DNA of 64,000 nt from Bacillota bacterium (lineage in GTDB: Bacteria > Bacillota > Bacilli > Paenibacillales > NBRC-103111): positions 1 to 64,000 of the forward strand of contig JAEWMH010000218.1 of the NCBI GenBank assembly GCA_023393235.1. The letters are read 5' to 3'. Position numbers and translations under genes: made by a program. The notes under the pieces are model-generated. The model did not search any database. It had not been told where the DNA came from and was given only the letters and a program-made list of their open reading frames with translations. Below are positions 1 through 9,420 of the stretch, piece by piece. Position 1 is the stretch's first letter; each line of letters begins with the position of its first letter.

Positions 1-1501
1 TTTCCCCGCCGTTTTTCTTCCACTTCTCCACTTCCGCCTTCCAGCCGGCTTCATCAATTTTGCCCATGATGAACTTGGTTTCGGCGTCGGTGATCTGCAG
101 CTCCAGCTCGCTGCCCCGCTCCGTATAGGTGGCGGAGGCAAGGGTCAAAGCCGGGTTCGGTACGGCATACTTGTCATTGTCGGAGACAATCTTATTATTC
201 TTCAGGAACAGGTCCGTTTGCTTCATCGGCTTATCCATGTTGTATGCCTCTCCGCGCTGGAGCAGGGTATCCCGGTAAGGCTTCACTTCCTTGGCATCGG
301 CATCCTTATCCAATTGGACGGTAAATTCGCCTTCCACCTTGTAGTGCTTGCCTTCAATGCCCTTGTTCAGCAGATTCACCATTTCCTTGTCCAGCAGCTG
401 GTCCAGGAAGGTCAGGATCCGCTTCATCTCGGCTTCGGTTTTAACGGAGGATTTCGGGATGGCCAGAATACCGGCGTTGCCGCTTTCGCCAGGCACCCGG
501 ATGCCGCCTGCCCCTTCCATCGGAACCGCATCCATAGCTGCTGTCGGGACCACCTTGACCAGGTTGGTCAGCATGGATTGGGCGTTGCCGCCGGAAATCC
601 GCAGCGCCACACGGCCGGATTCATAGGTTTTGTCGATGGTCAGCGCATCGGTAACGGCAAAATCCTGATTGATCAGCTTTTCATCATACAGACGTTTGAA
701 CAGCTTCAGGGTGTTGGTAAATTCCTCCGTCATAAATTCCGGGGTGAAATTGCCCTGGGCATCTACCTTCCACTTGTTCGGGCCGCCTTGGGCCACACTC
801 AGACGGGTCAGGGTGGAGGCAACCCCTTGGTTGTAGTTCTTATCCAGCATCAGGCCGTAGGTATCCTTCTTGCCGTTTTTGTCCGGGTCGGTGTCTGCTA
901 CCGTTTTCAAGACATTATACCACTCGTCCAGGGTTTTCGGCACCTTCAAGCCCATGGCGTCAAACCAGTCCTTGCGGTAATGGAGCACCGCGCGGCCAAT
1001 GCCACGGTAAACCGGAATCCCGTACAGCTTGCCGTCCACTCTAATGTTGTCGTAGTAGATTTCCGACTGGGCGGCCAGGTTTTTGTAATCCTTCAGGTAC
1101 GGCCCCACTTCCCAGAACACGCCGGATTGCATGGCGCTGACAATGGTAGGCACGTAGCTGACCTTCACCAGTTTGGGCAGCTCTCCGGAGGCAATCATAA
1201 CATTGATTTTCTCGTCATAACCGGAGGTGGGGATCCATTGAAAGCTCAGGTTGGTGTTGGTGTATTTGGCAAGAGCCAGTTCCATGGGGTTTCCTTTGGC
1301 AGGAACTTCACCCGGCTGGTGGACGGCAATGGTAAGATCTAGCGGCTTCAAATTTTCCTTGGCCGCCTGGCTGGCTGCCGGACCGGCGCTGCCCGCCGGG
1401 CTTGCAGTGCCTGCGTTTTGTCCGTTGTCAGACCCGCAGGCTGTTAATACAGTGGTGGCCAGCATAACGCCGCCCACAAGACATGCCGTTTTTTTCATCA
1501 T
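1..1501 (-). CDS. Extracellular sugar-binding lipoprotein, ABC transporter (3' end cut by window edge)
   Basis: Solute-binding protein of an LplA-type carbohydrate ABC importer, anchored outside the membrane as a lipoprotein. It starts MMKKTACL at an ATG preceded by GGAGGGG; a short hydrophobic signal ends in a lipobox (VLTAC) at about residues 19-23, followed by a Gly/Ala/Ser-rich linker typical of mature lipoproteins. The rest aligns by eye over its whole length with the paralogue at 3714-5210 (shared ETKFIMG, IDEAGW, PTYxP-like and IQYRKDW-like stretches). By that comparison only about 15 C-terminal residues lie beyond base 1. It follows the permeases at 2482-3447 and 1610-2482 and is probably co-transcribed with them. 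The substrate cannot be read from sequence; the neighbouring glycosidase suggests a glucoside or oligosaccharide. Confidence 0.9.
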   Translation of the reverse strand, partial: MMKKTACLVGGVMLATTVLTACGSDNGQNAGTASPAGSAGPAASQAAKENLKPLDLTIAVHQPGEVPAKGNPMELALAKYTNTNLSFQWIPTSGYDEKINVMIASGELPKLVKVSYVPTIVSAMQSGVFWEVGPYLKDYKNLAAQSEIYYDNIRVDGKLYGIPVYRGIGRAVLHYRKDWFDAMGLKVPKTLDEWYNVLKTVADTDPDKNGKKDTYGLMLDKNYNQGVASTLTRLSVAQGGPNKWKVDAQGNFTPEFMTEEFTNTLKLFKRLYDEKLINQDFAVTDALTIDKTYESGRVALRISGGNAQSMLTNLVKVVPTAAMDAVPMEGAGGIRVPGESGNAGILAIPKSSVKTEAEMKRILTFLDQLLDKEMVNLLNKGIEGKHYKVEGEFTVQLDKDADAKEVKPYRDTLLQRGEAYNMDKPMKQTDLFLKNNKIVSDNDKYAVPNPALTLASATYTERGSELELQITDAETKFIMGKIDEAGWKAEVEKWKKNGGE

Positions 1502-1609
1502 TTTTTCTACCCCTCCGGTGTTTTTAATTCTATGGGAAATCCGGGCCGGTTCCTCCGCTGGAAGCAGACCGGCCGGATGTTCATAGTGCGCATCAACTGC
1601 CGGACGTAC

Positions 1610-2482
1610 TCAGCCTTTGACCGAACCCAGCATGACCCCTTTGGCAAAATGCTTCTGCAGGAACGGATACACCAGCAGAATCGGTACCGTCGCAAACACG
1701 ATAACGGCCATGCGGATGGTGAGCGGCTGAATCTCCGTGGTGTCGATGGAGGTATCGCCGATGCTGCTTTGGGACAGGATGACGATCTGGCGGAGCAGCA
1801 CCTGAATGGGATACAGATGGCTGTCGTTAATGTACAGAATGGCATTAAAGAATTGGTTCCAGTGGCCCACGGCATAAAACAGCCCGAAGGTTGCCATCGC
1901 CGGCAGGGACAGCGGCAGCACAATGCGGAACAGCACACCCACATCCGTACAGCCGTCGATCCGCCCGGAATCCTCCAGCCCGTCAGGAATCTGCTGGAAG
2001 AAGTTCTTCAGCACAATCAGGTTAAAGGCGCTGATGGCCCCCGGAATCATCAAGGACCACAGGGAATTGGTCAGATGCAGCCCCTTCACCACGAAATAGG
2101 TGGGGATCATGCCGCCGCCGAACAGCATGGTGAATAGCACCCCCAGAAGAATCACCTGACGGCCCCGCAAGCGGCTTTTGGCCAACGGATACGCCATCAG
2201 GGAGGTAAAGAACAGGTTGATGATCGTGCCAAGGACTGTGATATAGATGGAGACCAGCATGCTCCGGAACAGGGTATCCGTGGAGAAGATGTAGCGGTAA
2301 GACGCCAAGGACCATTCCTTGGGCCAGAGAATCAAACCGCCCTTGGCCACCTCCGCCGGACTGGTAAACGAAACGGCCAGAACATATACAAACGGCAAAA
2401 CGCAGATGACCGCGGTCAAAATCAGCAGCAGCGCGTTCACAATGTCGAAAATCCGGTTGCCTAGTGTGTTATCATGTTGCAT
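1610..2482 (-). CDS. Carbohydrate ABC transporter permease, LplC/YtcP type
   Basis: Inner-membrane permease, 290 aa, usual length for the MalG/LplC class. Six predicted membrane helices; the first follows residue 14 (IVNALLLILTAVICVLPF). The EAA loop that contacts the ATPase is at about residues 170-190 (EDSGRIDGCTDVGVLFRIV, with the Gly kept). Its ATG overlaps the stop of the upstream permease in a TGATG junction, so translation is coupled. It forms a heterodimer with the LplB-type partner. No ATPase gene is present in the cluster, which is normal for this family because a shared MsmX-type ATPase serves several importers. Confidence 0.93.
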   Translation of the reverse strand: MQHDNTLGNRIFDIVNALLLILTAVICVLPFVYVLAVSFTSPAEVAKGGLILWPKEWSLASYRYIFSTDTLFRSMLVSIYITVLGTIINLFFTSLMAYPLAKSRLRGRQVILLGVLFTMLFGGGMIPTYFVVKGLHLTNSLWSLMIPGAISAFNLIVLKNFFQQIPDGLEDSGRIDGCTDVGVLFRIVLPLSLPAMATFGLFYAVGHWNQFFNAILYINDSHLYPIQVLLRQIVILSQSSIGDTSIDTTEIQPLTIRMAVIVFATVPILLVYPFLQKHFAKGVMLGSVKG

Positions 2483-3447
2483 CAGTAAATGCCCTCCTCG
2501 CCGAACTTCTTGGCCAGCCAGTTTGACCCGAGCACCAGTACCAGGCCTACGGCGGATTTGAACAGCCCTACCGCTGCGCTGTAGCTGTATTGGGCCTGGG
2601 TCATGCCCTTGGTGTATACATAGGTATCAAAGACCTCCCCGACCTCCCGGTTGGTGGGGGTCAGCATGAGGAAGATATGCTCGAAGCCGGAATCCAGGAA
2701 GTTCCCCAGCCGCAGAATAAACAGGATGACAATAGTGCTGCGGATGGCGGGCAGGGTGATATGCCACAGCTGACGCCAGCGGCCTGCGCCGTCAATCCGG
2801 GCCGCCTCATACAGCTGGAGGTCCACACCGGCCAGTGCAGCCAGGAAGATGACGGTGCCCCAGCCCACCTCTTTCCAGATGGATTGGGTGATAATCATGG
2901 TCCGGAACCATTCCGCCTCCAGCAGGAAGGCGATTTTTTTGTCGGTGATATGATAGAGCAGCTCATTTAATACGCCATTCTCCGTCGTCAGCAGGATATA
3001 GAAAATCCCGACTACCACCACCCAGGATACAAAGTGGGGAATGTACACCAGGGTTTGGATGAAATTTTTGAACTTGGCCCGCCGCACCTCATTCAGCATC
3101 AGGGACAGGACAATGGGCATGGGAAAAAAGAAAATCAGGTTGTACACCGCCAGAATGACGGTATTGCGGAACAGCATGCCGAACTGCGGCTCCGAGAAAA
3201 AACGCTCAAAATGTTTCAAACCGACCCACGGACTGCCAAAAAAGCCGGTATAAGGCTTGTAATCCTGGAAGGCCATGGTGACCCCGTACATGGGCACGTA
3301 CTTAAATACAATAAAGTAGATAATGCCGGGGAGCAGCATCAGGTACAGCCATTTGTCCCTGACGATGTCCCGCAGCAGGATGCCCAGCTTGCCCTTCTTG
3401 GCCTGCAGGCCTGGAGCCGCAGCCGGAGCAGCCATTTCCTGTTTCAT
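2482..3447 (-). CDS. Carbohydrate ABC transporter permease, LplB type
   Basis: First permease of the pair, 321 aa. A cytoplasmic N-terminal tail of about 30 residues is followed by six predicted helices starting at WLYLMLLPGIIYFIVF. The YVPMYGVTMAFQDYKPYTG segment after helix 1 is characteristic of LplB proteins. The EAA loop is YEAARIDGAGRWRQLWHIT near residue 215. The ATG is preceded by TAGGAGGTTGCGAAG, a strong ribosome site. It begins about 180 bases past the terminator that closes the upstream binding-protein gene, so it probably has its own promoter or depends on read-through. Confidence 0.93.
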   Translation of the reverse strand: MKQEMAAPAAAPGLQAKKGKLGILLRDIVRDKWLYLMLLPGIIYFIVFKYVPMYGVTMAFQDYKPYTGFFGSPWVGLKHFERFFSEPQFGMLFRNTVILAVYNLIFFFPMPIVLSLMLNEVRRAKFKNFIQTLVYIPHFVSWVVVVGIFYILLTTENGVLNELLYHITDKKIAFLLEAEWFRTMIITQSIWKEVGWGTVIFLAALAGVDLQLYEAARIDGAGRWRQLWHITLPAIRSTIVILFILRLGNFLDSGFEHIFLMLTPTNREVGEVFDTYVYTKGMTQAQYSYSAAVGLFKSAVGLVLVLGSNWLAKKFGEEGIY

Positions 3448-3626
3448 CTTCGCAACCTCCTATGGTATCTCTCATGTTCTGATCCCCATCTTGAAGGAAG
3501 ACGCCATGACAGGCTATAGGGCTGACAAAACCATGTTGCAGATGGTGGGAGGATTGCACGGCAATATGCAGGTCATAACCTCAGGCATACACATGATAAA
3601 ACCATAGGAGAGCCGGTCCTTAGCGC

Positions 3627-3657
3627 AAAAAAGGGCCGAAAGCGGCAAAACGGCCCC
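3627..3657 (-). terminator. Rho-independent terminator after binding-protein gene
   Basis: Read on the minus strand, GGGGCCG and CGGCCC form a stem around a 12-base loop and are followed by six T residues. It lies between the binding-protein stop at 3714 and the LplB start at 3447, so it separates the glycosidase/binding-protein transcript from the permease transcript. Confidence 0.8.
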
Positions 3658-3713
3658 GCCGCTGCATCATGCAGGGCGGAGCCGCAAAGCCGACAAGCTT
3701 TATAGATAACACC

Positions 3714-5210
3714 TTATTTCCTGTTCTGCTTACTGTAGGCCTCCTCGTATTCCCGGATCACCCGGTCACCGCCGGCATGTCTCCATTTGGCCAGTTCAGC
3801 CTGCCAGCCCGCTTCATCGATCAGACCCATAATAAATTTGGTTTCCGCATCCGTGATCAGAGTTTCCAGGTCCTTGCCCAGCTCCGCGAAGGTATCGGAT
3901 TCCAAGGTCAAGGCCGGATTTTCCACGATAAATGATCTGTTTTCCCTGTTGATCTGCTGGCTTTTCCGGTAGAGCTCAGGCTGGGAGCTGGGTTTGACGG
4001 AATCGGAATCCTCCACTAAGCGCAGCAGCATATCCCGGTAAGGTTTGACTTCCTTCAAGTCCAACGTCCGGTCCAGAACCTCCGTAACCTCACCTGCATC
4101 CTTCCAATGGCGGTTCTCCACCCCTTTGCTAATGACCGTCTGCATGGGTGGCTCCAGCAGCTTATCCAGGAAATCCAGAATCCGTTTCACCTCTGCCATA
4201 GTTTTGACGGAGTCCTTCGGAAGGGCAAAAAAACCGGCATTCCCCGATTCCCCGGGCAAGCGGATGCCGCCTGGCCCCTTGAGAGGAACCACGTCCACCT
4301 CTGCATCGGGAACGGCCTTGCCCAGCTTATCCATCCAGGTCTGGGCATTGCCGCCGTTAATCTGGATACCGGCCCGGCCGGAATCGTAAATTCTCGCTGT
4401 TTCGTTGGTATCCACCACGGCAAAATCGGAGTTGATCAGCTTATCCTGATAGAGCCGCCGGAACAGCTTCATCGTCTCCAGAAAAGGCCCGGTCATAAAC
4501 TCAGGTGTAAACCGCCCGTCCTTCACCATCCATTTATTGGGCCCGCCCTGGGAAACGGAGATCCGGGTCAAAAGCGAGCTGGCTTCCTGGTTATACTTTT
4601 TTTCCAGAGCCATGCCATAGGTATCCTGTCTGCCGTTGCCGTCTGGATCCTCCAGAGTCAAGGCCCGCACAACCTGATACCAATCCTCCAGGGTAACAGG
4701 CAGCTGCAAACCCAGTTTGTCAAACCAGTCCTTGCGGTATTGAATCACTGCGCGGCCCAGCTCGCGGACAATGGGGATGCCGTAGATTTTGCCGTCTACG
4801 GAAATGTTGTCATAATATTGCCTGTCCAGCGCGGACAGGGATGGGTAATCCTTCAGCAGCGGACCCAGCTCCCAAAATTGCCCCGCCTTCATGGTAGGAA
4901 TGTACGTGGGGGAATAGCTGATTTTGATCAGCTTGGGCATTTCACCGGAAGCGATCATCAGCCGGAGCTTGTCATCATAAGCGGACAAGGGAATCCACTG
5001 GATTTGCAGATCGGTATGGGTATAAACCTCAATGGCTTGCTCCACTTCGTTGTTCTTCGGAGGCAGTTCCCCGACCAGCGGGGCGCCGATGGATAAGTAG
5101 AACATGTCCTTCTTTTCGGGGCGTCCGCCGTTATCCGCCCAAGGGCCGCAGCCCGCCAGCACAGCCGCCACAATCAGAACCACACAAACCGCAGCTATCC
5201 CTCTTTTCAT
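3714..5210 (-). CDS. Extracellular sugar-binding lipoprotein, ABC transporter
   Basis: Second LplA-type solute-binding lipoprotein, 498 aa. The chosen ATG (MKRGIAAV) has AAGGTGG seven bases upstream and gives a clean lipoprotein signal: KR, hydrophobic VCVVLIVAAV, lipobox LAGC at residues 19-22. A longer frame reaches upstream to 5264 but would bury the signal and overlap the glycosidase. It starts 20 bases after the stop of the GH116-like gene, so the two are co-transcribed and the binding protein probably delivers the glycosidase's substrate. Close paralogue of the protein at 1-1501; the two bracket one permease pair. Confidence 0.93.
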   Translation of the reverse strand: MKRGIAAVCVVLIVAAVLAGCGPWADNGGRPEKKDMFYLSIGAPLVGELPPKNNEVEQAIEVYTHTDLQIQWIPLSAYDDKLRLMIASGEMPKLIKISYSPTYIPTMKAGQFWELGPLLKDYPSLSALDRQYYDNISVDGKIYGIPIVRELGRAVIQYRKDWFDKLGLQLPVTLEDWYQVVRALTLEDPDGNGRQDTYGMALEKKYNQEASSLLTRISVSQGGPNKWMVKDGRFTPEFMTGPFLETMKLFRRLYQDKLINSDFAVVDTNETARIYDSGRAGIQINGGNAQTWMDKLGKAVPDAEVDVVPLKGPGGIRLPGESGNAGFFALPKDSVKTMAEVKRILDFLDKLLEPPMQTVISKGVENRHWKDAGEVTEVLDRTLDLKEVKPYRDMLLRLVEDSDSVKPSSQPELYRKSQQINRENRSFIVENPALTLESDTFAELGKDLETLITDAETKFIMGLIDEAGWQAELAKWRHAGGDRVIREYEEAYSKQNRK

Positions 5211-5229
5211 CCGGCCCCACCTTTTCCCA

Positions 5230-8200
5230 TTAGGATTGGTCTGCTTTGTTATAATGCCATACATTCATCTCGGACACAGTCAATTTCCGGGGTTCCTCAC
5301 TGCCTGTAAATACCACCTTCACATAACGCGCCGTCTGCTCCGGGAATACCGCCTTGGTTCCGGCGCTGTCCGCCTCTCCGCAGCCGGATCCCACAGCCGC
5401 TCCGAAGTCCGTCCCATTCTCCGATACATACACCTCATAATGAACGGCACCGTCTTCCGCCTGATACTGGAGCGTAATCCCGTCAAATCGCTGCTGATCC
5501 AGCATGTCGAGAAGAATAAAAGCGCCCTCCGAGCGGAAGGTAATGCCCCAGGCCGTGGAGGTGTCCCCGTCCAACAGGGTGTACGCATTCAGGCCGTTCC
5601 GGGAGGTTCTGGCGGTCCAGCCCGTCCGGTCCAATCTTCCGTCATCCTGCAAAAATTTGAATTTATCCAGGTTCAGCAGATTATCCTCAGAATTGCCGTA
5701 GAATTTCAGAACCACGTGGTGCCTGCCTGTGGTACGGGCAATGGGACAGGTGACGGTTTTCCATTGCTCTTGGCCGCCCGTATAGGGCACAGGACATTCT
5801 CCCACCACCCGGCCGCCTACACTGTCCAGTACAATCTCCATTCTGGACCCTTCCGCCGTACTGGCCACCTTAGCAATAAAGGCTGCGGAGCCGACCTCCC
5901 CGAACTCCACATTGTCCAGCTTGATATAGTCGAAATTATGGCAGTCCGTTACATACCATGTGCCTCCTACCGGGGTCACCAGGGTCACACCCGCCGTTTC
6001 ATCGGCGCTCTCCGCTTCCATATAACCGTAAGCATCCCTCAGGGCAGAGGGCTTCGCCCCGTCCGCTCCGGTAGCCGGTTTGGCCGGCAGCGGCGGGGAG
6101 GCTGGACCGGGATCGCCACAGACTACGATTCGGATGGCGCTGCTGTCAACAATCCCTTCCCAAGCCACCTCCAATTCCCGGGCGTAACCCGTTCCAGTAC
6201 GCTGGCAGGGGAGGGTTTGGCCGTTTACCGTAACAGTAACCTCTGCTCCATAACAATCCGTCAGATGAAGGGTTCTGACCTCCAGAGGAAAGTCCGTCCG
6301 GAAGAGTATGTCCCGGTTCTGGCCGGCATCCCCGCTTAGGAAGCAGCTTAGGGTGCCGTATCCCTCCGGCATCACCACCAGGGCCTCCGTCAGCTTATGG
6401 TTCATTTCCTCCAGGATAATGGGTTGGAGCCAGATTTCCTTCCGGTTTTTATTCCGTTGGAAGCCAATGATATCATAATAATTCCGCCACAGCCCCGGCA
6501 TGCTGATATATTGCTTATCCCCCGAGATTTCGGTGGCCAAATAATGGGGCTCTCCCACGGCCGGGAGTATATCCAGGGGATGGTTGAACACATAGTCCCT
6601 GTTGCTGTACTGCCGGATGTAGGCATCCTTTTGCATGGCCAGCCATTGATTGGCCCTCCGGGTAAGCAGCAGCAGCCCGCCGTAATGAGTCAGCAGATAA
6701 GGCGTCCACTCGTTGTAAGTCCCGCCAAGATTGCCCATTCCCCAATAATACGGGTGATAATAGCTGTCCAGCTGCTCCAGCACCCGGTCCGTTTCTTCGG
6801 CGCTCCATATTTCCCCCAGACGCAGATGCAGGGAAAGCCACTGCCCGGCAAAATAGGATTCACAACCTCTTCCCACAGGGAAGCCCTTCTCCAAATAACG
6901 CTGCCTGTAGGAGGACACCACCGTGGCATAGGCGGTTTCATAGGTTTCAATGAAGTCTTCGTTCTCTCCGGTTTCACCGCCCAGAAGCAGCATAATCCGG
7001 TACGCTACCGCCGACAGACTGGCGTTGAAGGGATTGGGATCGCCTCCGGCATCATAGGAATTCTCCGAATCCTCGAAGGTATACGGATATTCGGCGCTGC
7101 CGTACAGCTCCACCTGCTCCAAAATCCGCTGCCCCGCTTTTTTCAGATACGGCCAGAAGAAGTGGAGCTGTTCCCGGTCTCCCGTAGCCAGATAAGTTTC
7201 ATAGACAGAAATGATAAGGCCGCAGTTCAGATCCACCCACTTGTCGATATTCCGGTAATCGGCATGCTCCCGGTCATCCCAGTCCACCAGCACGGATTTA
7301 TCCGGTCCGCTGCTGTTGAAGTCATGATGGATCTGCCCGTTCCCCTTCTGGGTTCTGGCCCAATACTGCAGCTCCAGCCAGGCGAAGGACGGAATCAGCT
7401 GGTTAATAATCTGCCGGGCATGCCACATTTGGTCCATGGTGCCGAAGCAGGTCCACTCCCCTTCGGCGAAGGCGACTCTGCCGTCTTTTTTGTAGAGGGA
7501 ATTATTGGTCAGATTGACCAGTGTGTTCAGGGTGTGGGTCACCAGCCACTCCGGCAGGTTGGAGCTCCTCATCCGGTCCACCAGCTCAACAGCTTTTTCC
7601 TTCAATGTGTCAAAATGGTCCAGGCCAAGCCCGGCAATGGCGGCGGAGCTGTCATAACGGCCCAGATAATAATGCCGCTCCGGATCGGTATCGTCATACC
7701 AGGCCAGCACAAAACGGATGGTTTTCGTCTCCCGGGCAGCCAGCTTCACCTTCACCGCCACCCGTTTCAGCGTATCGCCCAGAGGCTGGCCGCCTACCCC
7801 CTCCTCCAAAAACCCTTCACCGCCGCCAACCGTCAGAACTTCACCGGGATCGCTGCTGCCGGCCAAAACCGCCCAGCTCCGGGAGGCAAACCCTCTGCCG
7901 ACGGCAGAATAGGCCGAGTCCGCCTTCATATCCAATTGGAAAGCGCAGGCCGCCTCAGCAGCACTGTCCGCTTCATTGTGAAGCTCCAGCTCATAACAAG
8001 CGCAGGGCAGAGACATCACCTCTACATTAGCCGGGTCAAAAGGGGCAAAGGCCAGCATACGGATCCGGATATCCTGGACGGTCCCGAAATCAACGCGGTG
8101 CAGCGGCCATATGGCATCATCAGCAGATCGGCCGTTGGCCACCTCCGACTTCAGAGCTGGTACACCCGCTATCCGGCCGTTCCGGCTGGTATAGAACTGG

Positions 8201-8373
8201 AGCCGGGTCTCTCCCATGGGCATATAGTCATTTTGATCCGCAGGCGATTGCGTCACCGCAGCGAAGGTGCCGGTATGGGCACAGAATTTCACCGCTCCCG
8301 TCCCAAATCCCCCCAGCGGTGTTCCGGTTGTGCCGTCAACAGCCGCAGCAGAGGCTGCTTTGGTTTTGAACAT
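5230..8373 (-). CDS. GH116-like glycoside hydrolase with CBM6/35-like and F5/8 (CBM32) modules
   Basis: Large hydrolase, about 1047 aa from the chosen ATG (MFKTKAAS), which has AAGGA nine bases upstream; an in-frame extension to 8535 lacks a good ribosome site. The N-terminus carries TPLGGFGTGAVKF, the signature of the GBA2/GH116 N-terminal domain. An (alpha/alpha)6-type region follows, including WTCFGTMDQMW and EDSENSYDAGGDPNPFN, which resembles the GH116 nucleophile neighbourhood. A beta-sandwich of CBM6/35 type starts near YGYMEAESA, and the C-terminal ~130 residues are an F5/8 type C (CBM32) domain. I see no signal peptide, so it is probably cytoplasmic, acting on imported beta-glucosides or similar. 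It leads the operon with the binding protein and faces the AraC gene at 8550. Confidence 0.85.
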   Translation of the reverse strand: MFKTKAASAAAVDGTTGTPLGGFGTGAVKFCAHTGTFAAVTQSPADQNDYMPMGETRLQFYTSRNGRIAGVPALKSEVANGRSADDAIWPLHRVDFGTVQDIRIRMLAFAPFDPANVEVMSLPCACYELELHNEADSAAEAACAFQLDMKADSAYSAVGRGFASRSWAVLAGSSDPGEVLTVGGGEGFLEEGVGGQPLGDTLKRVAVKVKLAARETKTIRFVLAWYDDTDPERHYYLGRYDSSAAIAGLGLDHFDTLKEKAVELVDRMRSSNLPEWLVTHTLNTLVNLTNNSLYKKDGRVAFAEGEWTCFGTMDQMWHARQIINQLIPSFAWLELQYWARTQKGNGQIHHDFNSSGPDKSVLVDWDDREHADYRNIDKWVDLNCGLIISVYETYLATGDREQLHFFWPYLKKAGQRILEQVELYGSAEYPYTFEDSENSYDAGGDPNPFNASLSAVAYRIMLLLGGETGENEDFIETYETAYATVVSSYRQRYLEKGFPVGRGCESYFAGQWLSLHLRLGEIWSAEETDRVLEQLDSYYHPYYWGMGNLGGTYNEWTPYLLTHYGGLLLLTRRANQWLAMQKDAYIRQYSNRDYVFNHPLDILPAVGEPHYLATEISGDKQYISMPGLWRNYYDIIGFQRNKNRKEIWLQPIILEEMNHKLTEALVVMPEGYGTLSCFLSGDAGQNRDILFRTDFPLEVRTLHLTDCYGAEVTVTVNGQTLPCQRTGTGYARELEVAWEGIVDSSAIRIVVCGDPGPASPPLPAKPATGADGAKPSALRDAYGYMEAESADETAGVTLVTPVGGTWYVTDCHNFDYIKLDNVEFGEVGSAAFIAKVASTAEGSRMEIVLDSVGGRVVGECPVPYTGGQEQWKTVTCPIARTTGRHHVVLKFYGNSEDNLLNLDKFKFLQDDGRLDRTGWTARTSRNGLNAYTLLDGDTSTAWGITFRSEGAFILLDMLDQQRFDGITLQYQAEDGAVHYEVYVSENGTDFGAAVGSGCGEADSAGTKAVFPEQTARYVKVVFTGSEEPRKLTVSEMNVWHYNKADQS

Positions 8374-8549
8374 CCTTCCACATCCTTGTATAATCAGATT
8401 GATCTGCAGCGCGCATACAGAAGTGATTCCCATTATAGCCTTCGCCTGCGATGCCAGACAGTAATTAATTGCCCGGCACTGGACAAAAATTGCTCCGTTT
8501 CCCCTCTGCCGCTGACTGCCGGCGAGCCCGCACAAAGGAGGACTGCCCG

Positions 8550-9398
8550 ATGAAGGCCTATTACGAAAAACGCTCCTATCCCCCCGAATTGCCCTTGCGG
8601 ATTTACAGGCATGAGCGCAACTCCTTCTCCTTCCATGCCCATTGGCATCCGGATGTGGAGCTTGTGCTGGTCCGGGAGGGCACCCTGCGCTTCGGCATCA
8701 ACCGGGAAATCCAAACCCTGCAGAAGGGCGAGGTAGCCGTTTGCTGCAGCGGCGATATCCATTTTTATGACAGTGTGGACAAAAACTCCGCTATCGATAT
8801 TCTGATTTTCCAGCCCAGCCTCATCGGCTGCCACGGGAACTGGCCGCAGCATCTCCGCTTCGACCACTCCTTCATTACAGGCTCCATGCTCCGTGAGCAT
8901 GGGCTTCCCCTCTCGGTGCTGGACGGGATCCGGGATATTTTCCAGGACGTCCACCGGGAAATGGCGGAGCGCCAGCCGTATTATGCCATGTTTATTACCG
9001 GCAAAATGCTGGAGCTGTGCGCCCTCTTTCAACGCACTCTGCCCGGCTCTCCCCTGGACCCCCGGCAGGAAAACAAACGGATTACGTGGCTTAAAACTAT
9101 GCAGGGCATAATCCAGTATTTGGAGGAGCATTACAGGGAACCGCTGACCCTTCCGGAAACCGCCGCCCATTTTAACATGAGCGAGTTTCATTTTTGCCGG
9201 CTGTTCCAAAGCCTGGTAGGCACCAACTTCAAGGATTACCTGAACGCCATCCGGGCAGATGCCGCCGAGGAGCTGATTCTCTCGGGAGGACAATCCATCA
9301 CCACCGTGGCGATGGAATGCGGCTTCAACAATATCCGCACCTTCAACCGGGTGTTCAAAGCCGTCAAAGGGTATACCCCCTCCAGCCTCCGGGGTTAG
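8550..9398 (+). CDS. AraC-family transcriptional regulator with N-terminal cupin
   Basis: Regulator of 282 aa. The ATG at 8550 has AAAGGAGG upstream and gives MKAYYEKRSYPPELP. The N-terminal half is a sugar-sensing cupin (HAHWHPDVELVLVREGTLRF, residues about 28-50). The C-terminal ~100 residues are two helix-turn-helix motifs (ETAAHFNMSEFHFCRLFQ and TTVAMECGFNNIRTFNRVFK), ending in the usual KGYTPSSLR. It is divergent from the GH116-like gene across a 176-base gap, so it is the likely activator of that operon and shares its promoter region. The inducer is unknown. Confidence 0.92.
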   Translation: MKAYYEKRSYPPELPLRIYRHERNSFSFHAHWHPDVELVLVREGTLRFGINREIQTLQKGEVAVCCSGDIHFYDSVDKNSAIDILIFQPSLIGCHGNWPQHLRFDHSFITGSMLREHGLPLSVLDGIRDIFQDVHREMAERQPYYAMFITGKMLELCALFQRTLPGSPLDPRQENKRITWLKTMQGIIQYLEEHYREPLTLPETAAHFNMSEFHFCRLFQSLVGTNFKDYLNAIRADAAEELILSGGQSITTVAMECGFNNIRTFNRVFKAVKGYTPSSLRG

Positions 9399-9420
9399 CC
9401 GCCTCCGCTGTCCGCCCCTT

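Noticed and set aside
6397..8553. A 718-codon open frame on the plus strand opposite the GH116-like gene
   Set aside because: It mirrors the codon pattern of the true gene on the other strand; it is rich in Pro, Arg, Gly and His, has no recognisable domain and no ribosome site. The same applies to the long opposite-strand frames over zwf, prfC, feoB and the hydantoinase gene.
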